Assembly (NCBI GenBank): GCA_025403435.1
Contig: CM046341.1
Location: 5,155,462-5,219,461 of the forward strand
Reading direction: 5' to 3'
DNA length: 64,000 bases
Source of the DNA: Artocarpus heterophyllus
Taxonomy: Eukaryota > Streptophyta > Magnoliopsida > Rosales > Moraceae
The position numbers and the translations under genes are program-made. How positions within the stretch are numbered: position 1 is the stretch's first letter; each line of letters opens with the position of its first letter. The notes beneath the pieces are model-generated. The model was given only the letters and a program-made list of their open reading frames with translations, made no database searches and had not been told where the DNA came from. Shown piece after piece: positions 11,885-22,395 of the stretch.

Positions 11885-14054
11885 ATGGCATCAACACTTT
11901 TGAAGCGAACTAGTTACTCGGCAATGAAATCAGTCGCCGGAGCTCTCTCGATCGGAGGGTCGTCAAGGGCCTACGCGGCGGTAGCAGCTGGGACCGACAT
12001 AGTCTTGGCCGCACCCAATGTTTCCCTCCAGAAGGCTCGCAGCTGGGACGAAGGCGTCTCCTCCAAGTTTTCCACTACTCCTCTCAAGGACATTTTCAAG
12101 GTTCATTTCTATTTTTTTTATTTTTATTTTACTGATTAGATTTATTCATTACATGTAAGTGTAGAAAATTGAGAGCCCAAAAGTACCAATTTTTGTTTTC
12201 TTATTTTTTTGTCATGTTTGATTGCTGATTTTCATTTTATTTTATTTTTTGCTTTTATTTTTGTGGGTTTTTGTGAAATGGTGCTTCAGGACAAGAAAGT
12301 TGTCATCTTTGGCCTCCCTGTACGTTATTCACTCCCTCACTCCTAGCACTCATTATTATTTTAGTTGTAAATTTATTATCTGTAAATTCTTTCCTTTTCC
12401 TTGTTTAATTAGGTGCATGTAATAAACTTAGTCCTAACCAATTTCATTAAAAAAAAAAAAAAAAAAAGCTTCCCAATGTTAGATTAGTTATGAGGTTGAT
12501 GATAGACACAGATGACACATGTAGAGTAAAATGAAAATTTATATACATATATATATATACACGTATTTATATGTGAATGTACTGTGGGCATTTAGATTAG
12601 TTCAAAAAAGGCTCTTACAGTCACATGTGTGATGGTTAAGGTTCAATTATATTTACAGGTTCATTTATTAAAAAAAAAAAAAAAAAGGCTTCCCATTATT
12701 AGATTAGTTATGAGGTTGATGATAGACACAGATGATGCATGTAGAGTAAAATGAAAACTTAAATACACACACACGAGTCTTTATATGTATTATATTATGG
12801 GTATTTAGATTAGTTCAAAAGAGGCTCTTATAGTTACGCGTGATGGTTAAGGTTCAATTATATTTACAGGTTCATTTTTTTTTAAAAAGCTTCCCGTTAT
12901 TAGATTAGTTATGAGGTTGATGATAGACACAGATGACACATGTAGAGGAAAATGAAAACTTATATATATATATATATACACACACACGCGTATTTATATG
13001 TATATATATTATGGGCATTTAGATTAGTTCAAAAAAGGCTCTTATAGTTACAGGTGTGATGGTTAAGGTTCAATTATATTGACAGTACTTGCATTGCCAC
13101 ATTCCAGGGTGCATATACAGGAGTATGTTCTCAGCAGCATGTGCCCAGTTACAAGAACAACATAGACAAGTTTAAGGCCAAAGGGATTGATTCTGTAATT
13201 TGTGTAGCTGTTAACGATCCGTATGTTTTAAATGGCTGGGCAGAGAACCTCCAAGCCAAAGATGCTGTAAGTCATTCACCAAGGTTCCATACGTTGATTT
13301 CCATTTTCCAACATATGGTGTCTTTCATGTCTATGTTTCTATTTTAGGGTCTGTCATAGATTTTACCTATGGTTTTAGTGGAAGAGAGGTAATAGTTTTG
13401 GAACCCTTTCATTTTGAATTCTTAATTTGGTCCCCAAGTAAGGTTCTAATGTTCGAACAGTCAGTGAACAACCGGAATTTTTGTTTTTTTGAAGTTTAGT
13501 AGAACGAAATAGTGTTTAAATTTGTTAAACGATAAAAATTTTAGAATGGAGGTTATAAAGTCATATTGAAGCTTGAATGCATAGAACTTTCAAAGTCTTC
13601 AAAAAGCTCTTCTGGGATGTCATCCAAACAATTGTGGAAGCCTTTTGGACTTGGAAAGTCATATGCTTAATAGGCCCTTGATACGTTTTCTTGAACCTGG
13701 CATTGAACATTTTGCCATGACAGATTGAGTTTTATGGGGATTTTGATGGGAGCTTCCACAAGGCGTTAGATTTATATAAAGATCTCTCGGTTGCTTTGCT
13801 TGGACCTCGCTCTCACAGGTACGATCTTTAACCCGATTTGTCTACTATTTTCACTTGGACCCCTTTGCCATTCTGTATAAATGGGATTACTCTGGTTTTT
13901 CCTCTCGTCTTCAAACATGGAGTTTTACTGGTTTGTTGTCTGGTGCAGATGGTCGGCTTATGTGGTGGATGGGAAGGTTGAGGCTTTTAATTTGGAGGAA
14001 GCACCTTCTGACTTCAAGGTTTCCAGTGCGGATGTTATTTTGGGACAGATCTAA
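11885..14054 (+). CDS. PRXIIF: Peroxiredoxin-2F, mitochondrial
   Basis: A type II thiol peroxidase of the mitochondrial matrix that removes hydrogen peroxide and alkyl hydroperoxides. Five exons: 11885-12100, 12290-12319, 13108-13266, 13724-13818 and 13949-14054, giving 201 residues, the size of the Arabidopsis protein. Residues 1 to about 30 are rich in Ser, Ala, Lys and Arg and fit a mitochondrial presequence. The peroxidatic cysteine is Cys89 in GAYTGVCS and the second conserved cysteine is Cys114 in SVICVAVND, 25 residues later as in the family. The C-terminus EAPSDFKVSSADVILGQI is typical. Exon 2 is a 30-nt micro-exon encoding DKKVVIFGLP. Intron 2 carries a three-copy tandem repeat. The gene appears intact. 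Confidence 0.95.
12445..13085. repeat. Three-copy tandem repeat of about 210 bp inside PRXIIF intron 2
   Basis: Units start near 12449, 12661 and 12871. Each begins with a poly-A tract followed by AGCTTCCC and contains GATTAGTTATGAGGTTGATG, a TA/CA microsatellite, GGGCATTTAGATTAGTTCAA and GATGGTTAAGGTTCAATTAT. Copies differ by scattered substitutions and microsatellite length. The array makes up most of the 788-nt intron. Confidence 0.93.
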
Positions 14055-14640
14055 ACCTGCTTGCTTCTGGATACTTTGTACTAATACACAATCTTATCTT
14101 TGGAAATCTCATCCGTTAATGTATCGGATTCAGAGGGTTACCCTAAAAAAATAAAATGGTGTTACCAAACTTTGTGGATTAAGGTGAAGAGTTGATCAAG
14201 TGAGTTATTGTAACATGTAATGCAATGGAATTCTCTTTACTTGGACGTTTTTGCAATTTACCATTACAGTAAATTATCCGTATCTTGGCCTCTTTATAGG
14301 GCTATATGGTTTATAGAATAATGGGACTTTTGTTTTGTTATCTTCTCACCTTTGGCAATGCAATTTTGCACTGCCATTAGCACTTGCGTATAAAACTAAA
14401 AAATTGTGGGATTGTCTCCATTGCTTCAAACTTGTATAAATAATCCATCACTGAGCACTAAAATGCGATATGTTGTAACCCAAAAAATAATAATGATAAT
14501 AAAGTACTGTTATTGCACTTTTTCTTATTTTCTTTAGAGATTCAAGGGTGGTTTAACTGAAGTTTCCATGGAAACTAAAAGTGCACAACGGAAACTACTA
14601 GTCTTTAACCATAAGTTCATTTGTATTCCCTCCTTTCTTT
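14055..14640. other. PRXIIF 3' flank
   Basis: AT-rich sequence that probably includes the peroxiredoxin 3' UTR. No gene is seen on either strand. Confidence 0.5.
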
Positions 14641-17600
14641 TATTTTTTTGCCTTAATTGTTAGTATAATATCAGAGTGATTAATACTCAAACGAGTCTCT
14701 AATCATCCATGGTTGTCACACATGCATTCTTCACTTGGTATAATAATATATCACGAGCTTTTTAGCTTAAATGAGTAATAGCTTCTTGTCACCACTCCTG
14801 GGGATTGTCAGTCATCTCTTCCCCGCACCCCTAGCCATTCTTGTCCTTTCTCTGCCCTTGCACCCTCGACCCTTGTAGTCCCATCCATGTGTCTCTGTGT
14901 CCTCCCTTTGATTGTCGTTCCTATGTCTCTGCCCTCTCTCTCTCGATGATTGTTGCCCCTGAACCCATGTGCCCTATTTCTGTAGCTATGCTCCATCACC
15001 CACACTAGATTCTTTTGTTTCGGTGAGAGCATATTAGGAAAAGCTTACATTTTGTATGTTGTTATTTTTATTACGAGTTTGAATCTATTTGTTCTAATTT
15101 TCATATTATGATAGTCATGGTAATTTAATTACTCAACCCTGTGATCCTATATTGCATTTATAAGAAGCACATCTTATAATTATAGTGTTCCTTACGAGTG
15201 ATTTTTCTCTTTTTCTAGCTTGTAGTTGTAGATATAGGTACAATTTCTAACCATGTTAAATTGTTTAGTTCTTTTCTTCTTTAATTCTTAATATGGTAAT
15301 GAATTTTTTTTAATTATTAGCGATTGGAATTTTGAATTTATTTAATTCTTCATTTCACGACATTTGATGCTTTTATATGTTAGAACATAATTTTATGATC
15401 AAAACCATCATCAACCAGGATCATTTATGTCAAATTACTGAGAGAATATAACAGATGCGGAAGTTAACCTGAATCTATAGATAGAATGTGATTTCTAAGT
15501 CTGAAGGCTGAGGATCTTCTAATTCTGGTATATAAGTCCTCCTTTAGAGAATGCCTCTGTAATCCCTCTATAGAGGGGTGGCAGAAGTAAAACGTATGTA
15601 CTAACTTAGGGATTACAACCCCTTTATATAACTGTTATCCCTAATAGTTATCTTTTATTACCAATTTAGTCCATTATAAAATGAGTAATTATATTTTGTT
15701 CTCTACACAAATGATGCGTTAAAAGTCCAAAACCCAAATTAATCACTTTAATTGGGCTAACCTTATATGATAGCTTATAATACAAATTTATTTAATATTT
15801 TAGCCCATAATTAGACTAATTCCAACATTATAATCTTATTCATATGCGGACATATTTTATCTTTGAAAACTAATTGTTTATCTTAATTTGTATTTATATA
15901 GAACCATCGATAGTGTTCTTTATTAGTGAATCCTCTCTCTCTATCTAGTTCGTCGATATTGATGTGTTCTCAAATCATGTTAAATTTTTTTATGATGTTT
16001 TCACTTTAATGTTTTTCCTTTTTTGATATAGATATTAAAACTAATACTCTAACGAGTCTATTCCACTATGATTGATGCCTCTGTTTTTAACATAGGTATC
16101 AAAAACATTTTAGTTCAAATGAACAATAGCTTTTGTTCACCACTCCTTGACGATTCTCGTCCCTTCCATGCACCGCTGCAACTCTTGACAATTCTCATCC
16201 CTTCCTTTCACCGCTACACCCTTGATGATTTTATTCCCTTGCGCTTATGTGTAAATTCTATACACATAAAAACTTGAGTCTTATATGCAAATTTTCAATT
16301 TAAGCGACAATATTAAACAAGTAGGAACTGTTGCAACTAGTGACTGTCCAGTCATTTTTAGTTGATTCTTGTGAGATCTATAATACGAGATCCACGTAAT
16401 TTGTTACAAGGCTCATGTTTCTATGTGTGAAGAATTTGCATAAAGCTCATATTGACAGGAAATTATGTGAAATTAATATCTCAATTTTGAACAAAGAGTT
16501 CATCAATAACATTTACTAATCTGATCTAAGTCAGCTATTTTACTCCTCTCAAAATAAAGTTGGCCATAATACATATGCCTACAATTTGATTGGTTATGTT
16601 GTTCTTCATGTTGTGTGTGGGGCTAGTTCTACTAAAGCCTTGATTTTGACGTTGTGTAACTGTAAAGTCGCGTGGCCATTTGAGCTTCAAGTGGTTGGGT
16701 GTGTACATGGGAAGGTGTGCGAACAAAGTTCAAATATTGGTAGAAATATAAAAAAAAAACTGTGGGGTCATGTGATTGTTAGGTACGTTGAAGTTCAAAT
16801 GAATCTAAGAGCCCATTTGGTTCGAGTATTTGAATAAAGTATTTGAATGAAGATTTAAATTTTTATGAGAGAAAATACTGTAGCAAAATGATTCGAACCG
16901 TGATTCGAACCACGAAACAAACGCATCCTAAATTAACTCCGCAATCCCAAAAATTGAAAAATAAAAACAAAGAATAAAGCTCATTCTGACGATGACACCC
17001 TAGCCACAACTTCTTGCCACTGTTATGGCAATACGTTTCAATATTCACTACGGCTATAGCGAAAAAAAAAGCATAGAAAATGGTATTTTCTCACACTGTC
17101 TACAACAATCTATAAAGGTCATTATTCAAGAAAATGTAATACTTAATTTAGATCTTGGGCACTCTGGATTTCTATTCTTTTAGAAATCAAGTAAGACACT
17201 TATAGCGGCATGAGTTATAATTTGTAAGCAAATAATTTATTTTTCTTAAAAGTTTAGCTTGTATATTTTTAGATGGAGTTGCCACTAAAATAGTTTACTT
17301 ATAATAAAGTACTACTAGACATCTTGGGTTAAATTTAAGTACCTATTTTATAAGAGAAATAGAAAATGGATCGTATTTGTGGCCCCACAATTTATCGCAC
17401 ATCCCAACTCGACTTATTGTGAATGTGTCACTAGCTAAAATCAACACAATGTATGGGCATTATGTGAGTAATAAATCCAATACTTGTTACGCTTAAAATC
17501 ACTGTAGTTTTAATATATAGCTTGTTTCTTATACTTGGACAACCAAGCTAACAGAATGCTTTCGCTAGAGAATTTGTTACCGTTACTAGGTATGCAACAC

Positions 17601-19030
17601 ATAACGGTATTAGATACAAGCTAACTAATGGTCCTGATTTAAATCCTAACTGGTAATTGCACTATTATGTAGCACAAATAGTAGTGTAATTACTAGCTAA
17701 GACCCAATACCACATAAATATATCACATAAAATTTTCATGCTATCAACTTTAACGAACATCATTATCTCAATAATCTAAGTAATTTGCCCAATAACAATG
17801 AAGCACTACTACCCTTGGATTGATAATAGTCCATCACGGACCACCAACTTGTCACACCAAAACCACAAATTACATAAAGGATAACTAGATCAAAAACCCA
17901 ATGCTATTTTAGCCTAGTCAAAAACCTCATACATTAGCAAAATTAGATCTTGCCCACAACATATTTAGAGGGTTCATGTATACGATGCAACAAATATACA
18001 CACAAATATATGTTCTTTGTCATCTGCATCGATGAGATAGAAAGAAGTAAATCTAAGGTAAAACGGTTAATGGAAAACCGTTTGGAAGACACGGAAAAAA
18101 AAAAAAAAAAATTGACCAAAGACTCAAACTTTGCAAGACATAAAATCAGATAATATTATTTGCAATGTAACCTTCAAATCTAAATTTTCTAACCAAACTT
18201 TTAAAGACACTAATAAATTACCAAATCTCAAGAGTTTTTCCACAACTTTAAACCCTTTCAATAACCACAAGATTTAAAGATTTTAACTAAATAGGATAAA
18301 AATTGATCAACAAGTAAAATTTAATAACTTCACATATTCAAATAGCAAAAGGATAATTATGGCAACATTCAAGTTTTCGAAACACCAAAAAATCAAGTAT
18401 TTTAACGACAAGCACTCAATTAGATGTACCACTACTACCTTCGCTACCTTTCGCCTCCTCTGTTAATTGCTTCAACTCTAACAGTAGCCTTTCGTAAGCT
18501 TCAGTTATCAATCATAAGGTAGACGTCGGTTCCTTATGGGTACAGGAAAACAAGACAACCTTAGCTTTGAATGCATCAATTTTTTGGAGAGCTTGGCTAA
18601 GTTTTTGTAAGGGCACATGTGCTTCTTTATCAATCTCAGCAAACATGTAACAAGAGCAACATGCTCTTCTTCCTCTTGGATTGTAGAATTGCATTCCACC
18701 ATTGTCACCAATGTCGCAATTTTAAAAAATTATACAAATTTTAGTTCATCAACAATCATATTTATGCCTTATTAACTACAAAAGGGAAAAATCAAGCAAA
18801 TTAAAACGCAAAAAATGTTCCACTACTTTCGCCTCCTCGTTAACTACTTTAAATTTACCAACAACTTATCACACACTCGCGTGATCAAATCAAGAGTTCA
18901 TTCCTGATCGTCACTGGTACAGGGAAATGAGCAAGCCTCAATTCTGAAGGTGTTAATCTCTTGGAAAGCTTGCCCAGTTTTTTGCCCTTCGGAGGACACA
19001 ATTAGTTCTTGATCACCATATATAACTGTC
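14640..19030. mobile_element. Copy A of a duplicated segment with copia-like remnants
   Basis: From about 15600 to 19030 this stretch matches 21930-25870 in order and orientation, with many substitutions and small indels. TGTTAGAACATAATTTTATG at 15378 resembles a Ty1/copia LTR start. GGTATCAAAAAC at about 16095 resembles a decayed initiator-Met tRNA primer-binding site, normally TGGTATCAGAGC. A related piece lies at 14650-15040. The segment from 18420 to 19010 holds decayed minus-strand coding sequence of unknown identity. No intact polymerase or integrase frame is present. Confidence 0.6.
16809..16928. mobile_element. MITE-like insertion, family A, with TAA target duplication
   Basis: 120 bp beginning GAGCCCATTTGGTTCGAGTA and ending GAAACAAACGCATCC, flanked on both sides by TAA (16806-16808 and 16929-16931). 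The matching site in copy B, near 23165-23180, lacks the insertion. A 3-bp TAA duplication fits PIF/Harbinger-type elements. A short internal duplication of GTATTTGAAT is specific to this copy. Confidence 0.8.
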
Positions 19031-19240
19031 ATCCCTTTATATAATTGATGGGCATGATGGGAGGCTTGTACTTGGTGGTGACCTTGAATATGTTTCCAAA
19101 GATGTTGTACGGTATGAATCTCTCTTCGCAGCTTAGCGTCGCCGGTATATTCTCCATCTCTATCTGCTGATGCTGATTCTGATTCTAAGTTTCCCCTTGT
19201 GGTTGTGGTTGTGGTTGTGGATGTGATGGTGGCAACACCG

Positions 19241-21387
19241 TGTAACGTCCCGAAATTTATTTAACATTAATGTAATGTAAATGATGAATTAGTGTGCCAT
19301 AATTAAAGTTTTAACTTTAATTAGATTATTTGGTTGGATTTTTTAGTTTTTGGTTGTTTTGTTAAATTGATGTGTTCAAAAGATTCCTTGTTGATTTAAA
19401 ATGATGTTTTGAGTTTTAAAACACAACAATTTGTAAAATGTTAAAAATACTCCGTTTTACAAAACCGTGGGCGGCACATGGTTTTCGCACAGTAAAACCG
19501 CCCACCGATTTTCTCTATTTATTTTCCTCTTCTCTCTCTCTCTCCTCATTCACGAGTTCTCTCTCTCTCTCTCTTCTCTCTCTCGGCAGCCCCTCTCTCT
19601 CTCAATCTCTTTCAAAATTTTTGATTTCCATTCGAATCCAAGCTTCGGAACAGCAAGGAGGAAGCTCGGGGACGTGATTCGGCGACCGAGAACGCGGATT
19701 GAAGCTTCGATTCGAGGTTAGATTCGAAATTTCTAAACTTTTTACAAAATTTTCGATTTTGTGTGTTTTTGAAATCTAAGTTTGTTTTAGCTTAGAAAAC
19801 CGTGGATTTGTGTTAAATGAGCTTAGAACAACTAGAATCTAAACCTAGATTGAAGAAAAACGGATTGGATTCAAGATTTTCATTTTTCTCCTCTTTTTCT
19901 CATTTTCGGATTTTTGAAGATTTTGAGTTTAAATGTTGTTTAAATGATCCAAAACATGTTCTAGAATGTTTTTCTATCAATTATAGTTGTTTTTCATGCC
20001 TGGGATTTGAGAAAAACAGGTTAGAAACAAGATTTGAATTTTGGGGATCGAGAAACCCGTGGCTGGGATTTCTGGATCTTCCCAGTTCGGCAGGCCGAAG
20101 TTCATGTTCGGCAGGCCGGAGTGATGATCGGCAGGCCGGTGTTCTTCCGACCGGCAGGCCGAATCTGGGGAAATGTTCGGCAGGCCGAACCTTGTTTCCG
20201 GCAGGCCGAACTGTGCAGTTCGGCAGGCCGAAGCAGGGCGTCCGGCAGGCCGACCGAGGCATGGAAAATTTTGTGATTTTTACCCGTTTTCACTGTTTTG
20301 AACCCTGATTTAAATCCCAACCTTATAGGATGATTTTAATGATACAAATGGCACACTAGGACATCATGAAATGATTTAATAACATAGAATGTCTCGAACT
20401 AGATATTGATTGACTTAGTTTGTATCTAGGATTGTTCGTGGTTCCGTGGAGCTAACGTATAGCGGATCGGGATTACGGTGTGGGGTACCGGCACGAGTAC
20501 TGAGGTAGGACTTCTATCCTATTTCTTTGGTAGCCTGGTTTTGAAATGATTTGGCTTTGAAAATGATTTCTATCAAAATGTTTTCAACGGTTGTTTGAAA
20601 ATGGTTTTATCGGTTATATTTTAATATACCGTGACATGAAATGAATTTCATAATGAATGTAATTGACAACACTCGGTAATTGGGTTTTGAATGATAATGA
20701 TAATGAACACTAAGGCATGATGCCATATCAGAGATCGGGTCGTGATCGACCTTGGGGGCAGGTCCCGAAACCCAGCTGGGCCACTACGGTGGTGATATCA
20801 TGGTTTGCCTAGGTAAAAGTAAACTGGTGTTTGGATTTGACGAGTAGACTGTTCTGTGTCAGAACGATTCTACTCAATTTATTTATTTATTTATTCAAGT
20901 TCCTTTTTGTATAACTCCTGATAATGTTATGTTTCTTTGTATTAAATTATTTTATAAAACTTAGTCCTACTGAGCCTTTCGCTCACGTTTTATTGTTTTA
21001 AATTCCCCCCTCTAGGTGGTTTCCCATTTAGGTTTGGAGAAGATTCTTCGGACCGAACTCAGGAGCAATAGGAGAATTTATTTACATTCGGTATTTATTA
21101 ATCAAGGCATGTAAGACTTAACTTTATTGGTACTTGGACTGTAATTGTATTTATGATATTGTCAGAACCATGTGTGTGCACAAGTTGTGGGTTGTGGAAC
21201 CCATATTCGCGGTTTTTATTCAATTATTGTTATTTGTTTAATGATTTTAAATTCTTTATCAAATGTGGTGGAAAAATCTCTTTAATTCTTGCTTAATTGG
21301 ATTTTTAAACCCTTAATTTCAATTAAATTCTCTTTTAATTAATCTAAATATTCCGCCACGTCACCTCCCGTACTCCGGGGCGTGACA
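19241..21387 (+). mobile_element. Solo LTR of a retrotransposon (2147 bp)
   Basis: Starts TGTAACGTCCCG and ends GGGGCGTGACA (TG...CA), and is flanked by perfect 5-bp target duplications, CACCG at 19236-19240 and 21388-21392. There is no gag or pol frame, primer-binding site or second LTR, so it is best read as a solo LTR left by recombination, or a non-autonomous element. Internal marks are a CT-rich tract at 19530-19600, the palindrome array at 20088-20252 and TACTGAGCCTTTCGCTCAC near 20967. All are shared with the element at 39087-41048. Confidence 0.85.
20088..20252. repeat. Phased array of eight CGGCAGGCCG near-palindromes
   Basis: The 10-mer CGGCAGGCCG begins at 20088, 20109, 20129, 20152, 20178, 20199, 20221 and 20243. 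Each unit is an inverted repeat, CGGC then AG then GCCG, and some extend to TTCGGC/GCCGAA. Start-to-start spacing is 20-26 bp, roughly two turns of B-DNA. The spacers share no sequence. The array lies inside the solo LTR and is far more GC-rich than its surroundings. Confidence 0.95.
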
Positions 21388-21441
21388 CACCGCCTCCGAC
21401 ATGACGGTGTCCGTCTGCTGAGCTGCTTCTCCTCCCTCCAT

Positions 21442-21930
21442 TTTTCTTTTTTCACTCCCTATAATCTTTCGTTTGCTATTTAGGAATCAGGGAGAGAGAT
21501 TTAGGGCTTTCCTTTGATTTTCTCTTTTCTCTTCTTCTTTTAAATGTTGTTGCCTTCTTGTTGTTTCCACTTCTTTTGCCACTTGTTCTTTCCTAGAAAT
21601 TTATTTTATTTTATTTTGCTTTACTAATTGTCACTTCAGTTGTTAGTTTACAATAAATGTTTTTCAATCACCAACCACAAATGTAGCATCATATCACAAC
21701 TGTTTCATAGTAACCTTAGATTTAATATGTATTATATTACTTCTGAATATTGGTAGAAACAACTATTTTCCTAAAAAAAAAAAACCTGTTATATAAAAAA
21801 AAAATAAAAGACTTAATTCTTTTATTTTATTTTTCATATAAAAAAGGAATTAAGTCACATTTATTATGCTAATATTTTGATGTACTATTTATATAGGGCG
21901 GTTATAATTTTTTCAGTTTAATTTTTTTGA
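21442..21930. other. Flank between the MAP kinase fragment and copy B
   Basis: T-rich on the plus strand, possibly the old leader and promoter of the MPK6-like fragment. Beyond about 21600 it is AT-rich sequence with no recognisable feature. Confidence 0.35.
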
Positions 21931-22362
21931 GTTTTTACATAACTGCTATCCTTAACAGTTATCATTTATTATTAATGTAGCCCATTATGGAATCAGTAAT
22001 TATATTTTGGTGTCTACACATAGGAGACCCACACTCAATGATACTTTAAAAGCCTAAAACCTAAATTGAACACTTTAATTGGAATAATCTTATCTGATAG
22101 CCTATTTATAATAACATTTATTTAATATTTTAGCCCATAATTGGATTAATTCTAACATTATAATCTTATTCATATGCGGATATATTTTATATTCAAAAAC
22201 TAATTATTTATCTTAATTTTTATTTATATAGAACCATCGATAGTGTCCTTTATTGGTGAATCCTCTCATTCTTTCTAGTTCGTCGACATTGACATGTTCT
22301 CAAATCATATTAAATTTTTTTTATGATGTTTTCACTTCTATTTTCTTCCATTTTTGATAGAG

Positions 22363-22395
<33 letters not shown>

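Larger units (their letters stand above)
19029..21441 (-). pseudogene. Fragment of MPK6-type MAP kinase exon 1, split by a solo LTR
   Basis: On the minus strand an ATG at 21441 opens a short frame starting MEGGEAAQQTDTVMSEAV that runs into the LTR. The frame resumes beyond it at 19235 with a Pro/Gln-rich stretch, meets a TAG at 19185-19187, and then reads ENIPATLSCEERFIPYN and IFGNIFKVTTKYKPPIMPI. This matches the N-terminus of plant MPK6, where the conserved form has HGGRFIQYN. Homology stops just before the kinase glycine loop and a TGA follows at 19029. Insertion, stop codon and truncation mean it cannot make a kinase. The 21442-21600 region may be the former leader and promoter. Confidence 0.82.

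Noticed and set aside
20088..20252. CRISPR-like regular array
   Set aside because: Repeat units are only 10 bp and spacers about 11 bp, the sequence is inside a plant LTR, and no Cas-like gene exists nearby.
19817..20320. Overlapping open frames through the palindrome array on both strands
   Set aside because: The near-palindromic units lack stop codons in several frames, so open frames appear by chance. Peptides are repetitive and the frames lie inside an LTR.
19029..21441. Functional MAP kinase gene
   Set aside because: Only the N-terminal segment before the glycine loop is present, with an in-frame TAG and an LTR insertion.
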